Assembly: GCF_002079055.1 (NCBI RefSeq)
Contig: NC_047500.1
Span: 714,927 to 778,926 of the forward strand
Reading direction: 5' to 3'
Length of the DNA stretch: 64,000 bases
Origin: Saccharomyces paradoxus
Taxonomy: Eukaryota > Ascomycota > Saccharomycetes > Saccharomycetales > Saccharomycetaceae
Shown: in pieces, positions 62,201 to 64,000 of the stretch
How the letters are laid out: every line of letters begins with the position of its first letter
How positions within the stretch are numbered: the first letter of the stretch is position 1
Program-made: the position numbers and the translations under genes
The notes under the pieces: model-generated
The model's database searches: none
Told to the model about the DNA's origin: nothing
Seen by the model: the letters and a program-made list of their open reading frames with translations, nothing else

Positions 62201-63484
62201 AGTACCAACGCCAGGACTAGTGCTACTACCACTGCTAGTACCAACGCCAATACTAATGCTACTACCACTGCTAGTACCAACGCTAGTGCCAACGAGGACG
62301 CCAATACAGGTGGCAATGCTGAGAGTAATAGATTCCGTCCAGTCACTGACATTAATAAAGAGCCATATAAGCGGAAAGGAAGTCAAATGGTTTTGCTAGA
62401 GAGAAAGAAACTGAAAGCACAATATCCCAATACTTCTGAGAATATGAATGTATTAGAGTTTCTTGGATTTCGGTCTGACGAAATTAAACATCTTTTCCTT
62501 TATGGTATCGATATATTCTTCTGTCCAGAGGGAGTATTCACACAATACGGATTATGCAAGGGCTGTCAAAAGATGTTCGAGCTCTGCGTCTGCTGGGCTC
62601 GCCAGAAAGTATCGTATCGGAGGATAGCTTGGGAAGCACTAGCTGTGGAGAGAATGCTGCGAAATGACGAGGAATACAAAGAATATTTGGAAGATATCGA
62701 GCCGTATCATGGGGACCCTGTAGGATATTTGAAATTTTTTAGCGTAAAAAAGAGAGAGATCTACTCTCGGATACAAAGAAATTATGCTTGGTACTTGGCT
62801 ATTACTAGAAGAAGAGAAACAATTAGTGTATTGGATTCGACAAGAGGCAAGCAAGGGAGCCGAGTTTTCCGCATGTCTGGAAGGCAAATCAAAGAGTTGT
62901 ATTTTAAAGTATGGAGCAACTTGCGTGAATCGAAGACGGAGGTGCTGCAGTACTTTTTGAACTGGGACGAAAAAAAGTGCCAGGAAGAATGGGAGGCAAA
63001 AGACGATACGGTCGTTGTAGAGGCGCTCGAGAAACTGGGAGTTTTTCAGCGTTTGCGTTCCATGACAAGCGCTGGACTGCGGGGTCCGCAGTATGTCAAG
63101 CTGCAGTTTGGCAGGCATCATCAACAGCTGAGGAGCAGGTATGAATTGAGTTTAGGAATGCACTTGCGAGATCAGCTTGCGCTGGGAGTTACCCCATCTA
63201 AAGTGCCGCATTGGACGCCTTTCCTCTCGATGCTGATAGGCCTGTTCTACAATAAAATATTTCGGCAGAAACTGGAGTATCTCTTGGAGCAGATTTCGGA
63301 AGTGTGGTTATTACCACATTGGCTTGATTTGGCGAATGTTGAAGTTCTCGCTGCAGATAACACGAGGGTACCGCTGTACATGCTGATGGTAGCGGTTCAC
63401 AAAGAGCTGGATAGCGATGATGTTCCAGACGGTAGATTTGATATATTATTATGTAGAGATTCGAGCAGAGAAGTTGGAGAGTGA
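59222..63484 (+). pseudogene. Y' helicase ORF (YRF1 type), truncated and frameshifted
   Basis: Three frames together make the Y' protein. Frame A (59222-60622) holds FYEDEKSG to RNAGDVVAG, with first ATG at 59279. Near 60598 a small deletion shifts to frame B (RVTRKRPREPKSTND...DEFHDLETE, ending 60831). A run of six G near 60824 shifts to frame C ([12 protein letters not shown] to REVGE, ending 63484). Between STND and NFTDRIAAW about 110 residues expected in YRF1 are absent, including the Walker A loop. DEFH (motif II) and [10 protein letters not shown] (motif VI) remain. Motif V reads [11 protein letters not shown], where I recall GTKLVTEGIDI. Yrf1 helicases are induced in telomerase-negative survivors. 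This copy cannot encode a normal one. Confidence 0.9.
61769..62272 (+). repeat. 36-bp Y' minisatellite, 14 units
   Basis: Fourteen tandem 36-base units and a partial fifteenth encode a 12-residue repeat of type STN(A/V)(S/R)TSATTTA inside the Y' ORF. Variants alternate, e.g. [24 protein letters not shown] and [12 protein letters not shown], with higher-order reuse of pairs. The array keeps other frames open on both strands because 36 is divisible by three. Such arrays are a standard part of Y' elements. Confidence 0.95.
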
Positions 63485-63668
63485 AGGAAATTGTTGTTAC
63501 GAAAGTCACTGATTATGTATTGTGTAGTATAGTATATTGTAAGAAATTTTTTTTGTAGGGAATATGCGTTTTGATGTAGTATTTCACTGTTTTGATTTAG
63601 TGTTTGTTGCACGGCAGTAGCGAGAGACAAGTGCGAAAGAGTAGGATAAAAAGACAATCTATAAAAAG
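63485..63668. other. Y' 3' flank of the helicase ORF
   Basis: Short AT-rich sequence after the ORF stop with a run of 9 T near 63547. It carries no gene. Confidence 0.5.
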
Positions 63669-63679
63669 TAAACATAAAA
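63669..63679 (-). other. ARS consensus match in Y' (TTTTATGTTTA)
   Basis: On the minus strand TTTTATGTTTA matches the 11-base ARS consensus WTTTAYRTTTW at every position, with AT-rich flanks. Y' elements are known to contain an origin near this place. Function is inferred. Confidence 0.6.
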
Positions 63680-63750
63680 TAAAGGTAGTAAGTAGCTTTT
63701 GGTTGAGCATCCGGGTAAGAGTCAATAGGGCTTGGAGGAGACGTACATGA

Positions 63751-63796
63751 GGGCTATTTAGGGCTATTTAGGGCTATGTAGAGGTGCTGTAGGGCT
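63751..63796 (+). promoter_or_regulatory. Tandem GGGCTATTTA repeats with TTAGGG (Tbf1-type) motifs
   Basis: GGGCTATTTA occurs twice, then GGGCTATGTA, followed by TGTAGGGCTA. The junctions create TTAGGG, the binding motif of Tbf1, twice. Such motifs lie at the telomere-proximal end of Y' and in X-associated repeats, where Tbf1 acts as a subtelomeric anti-silencing or boundary factor. Confidence 0.65.
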
Positions 63797-63884
63797 AAAG
63801 AACAGGATTTCATTTTCATTTTTTTTAATTTCGGTCAGAAAGCCGGGTAAGAAGTGACAGCGAGAGTAAAGATAGATGTGAAAA

Positions 63885-64000
63885 GTGTGGGTGTGGTGTG
63901 TGGGTGTGGGTGTGGGTGTGGGTGTGGTGTGTGTGTGGGTGTGGGTGTGGGTGTGGTGTGTGGGTGTGGTGTGTGTGGTGTGGGTGTGGTGTGTGGGTGT
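63885..64000 (+). repeat. Telomeric TG1-3 repeat
   Basis: 116 bases of irregular TG, TGG and TGGG runs with the G-rich strand 5' to 3' toward the window end, i.e. a right telomere. There is no interruption. Length at the very end may be limited by the assembly. Confidence 0.98.

Larger units (their letters stand above)
59216..63884 (+). mobile_element. Rearranged Y' subtelomeric element
   Basis: Homology to the Y' element begins in frame at [13 protein letters not shown] (about 59222) and continues to the telomere. It includes Y' ORF segments, the 36-bp repeat array, the ORF end [16 protein letters not shown], the GGGCTATTTA repeats and an ARS match. The start of a standard Y' (MEIENEQICTC... 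as I recall) and part of the helicase region are missing. At about 4.7 kb it is smaller than long Y' elements. Y' elements spread between telomeres by recombination and are adjacent to TG1-3 repeats. Confidence 0.93.

Noticed and set aside
61679-62386. Long antisense ORFs (235 and 196 codons) across the Y' repeats
   Set aside because: They are direct by-products of a 36-bp repeat with no stop in the unit; low-complexity translation and no start context support this.
1-64000. CRISPR arrays, prophage or bacterial operons
   Set aside because: The window is a yeast chromosome end; the only tandem arrays are protein-coding minisatellites, the 11-bp promoter array, Y' repeats and telomere.

Overview
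The window is the right end of a Saccharomyces cerevisiae chromosome. Gene order (ESF2, a tRNA-Leu, HOL1, BIO5-BIO4-BIO3, MNT4, FRE4, YNR061C to YNR064C, a Vps10-family gene, DSE4, a BUL-family gene, PDR18, YNR071C, HXT17, MAN2, AIF1 remnant, COS10, PAU6) matches the right arm of chromosome XIV. The last ~116 bases are TG1-3 telomere repeat running toward the end. The proteins read as S. cerevisiae with scattered differences from the S288C reference as I remember it. Several loci differ in structure, so this is probably a non-S288C strain. Comparisons with S288C rest on memory and are marked as such.

Bases 1 to about 6.7 kb hold the 5' end of ESF2, tRNA-Leu(UAA) with an old Ty1/2-type delta LTR upstream of it, and HOL1 with a six-codon upstream ORF (MLLLPS) in its leader. 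From 6.8 to 10.9 kb is the biotin-vitamer cluster: a KAPA transporter and the two enzymes that convert KAPA to DAPA to dethiobiotin. From 12 to 30 kb come a Golgi mannosyltransferase, a ferric reductase, a small membrane protein, an MFS transporter that appears to have an unrecognised 58-nt intron, a zinc-cluster regulator, an alpha/beta hydrolase and one uninterrupted 1562-codon Vps10/sortilin receptor (two ORFs in S288C). From 30 to 45 kb lie DSE4, carrying an in-frame UGA in a readthrough-type context before a conserved 67-codon tail; an uninterrupted 842-codon BUL-type ubiquitin-ligase adaptor (BSC5 plus YNR068C in S288C); and PDR18 with 88 more N-terminal codons than the reference.

From 45 to 51.4 kb is a sugar/polyol block: an aldose-1-epimerase-like protein lacking the usual catalytic glutamate, the HXT17 hexose/polyol carrier and the MAN2 mannitol dehydrogenase. 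Beyond it the sequence is typical subtelomere: a decayed AIF1, COS10, PAU6, a multiply frameshifted COS pseudogene on the opposite strand, then a rearranged Y' element. The Y' is 5'-truncated, its helicase ORF has lost the Walker A region and carries two frameshifts, it holds a 36-bp minisatellite, and it ends in Tbf1-type TTAGGG motifs, an ARS consensus match and telomere. I could not recognise an X core between the COS pseudogene and the Y'.

The strongest leads are the intron in the YNR062C transporter and the UGA-CAG-ACA readthrough context in DSE4. I saw no wholly unknown multi-gene system.
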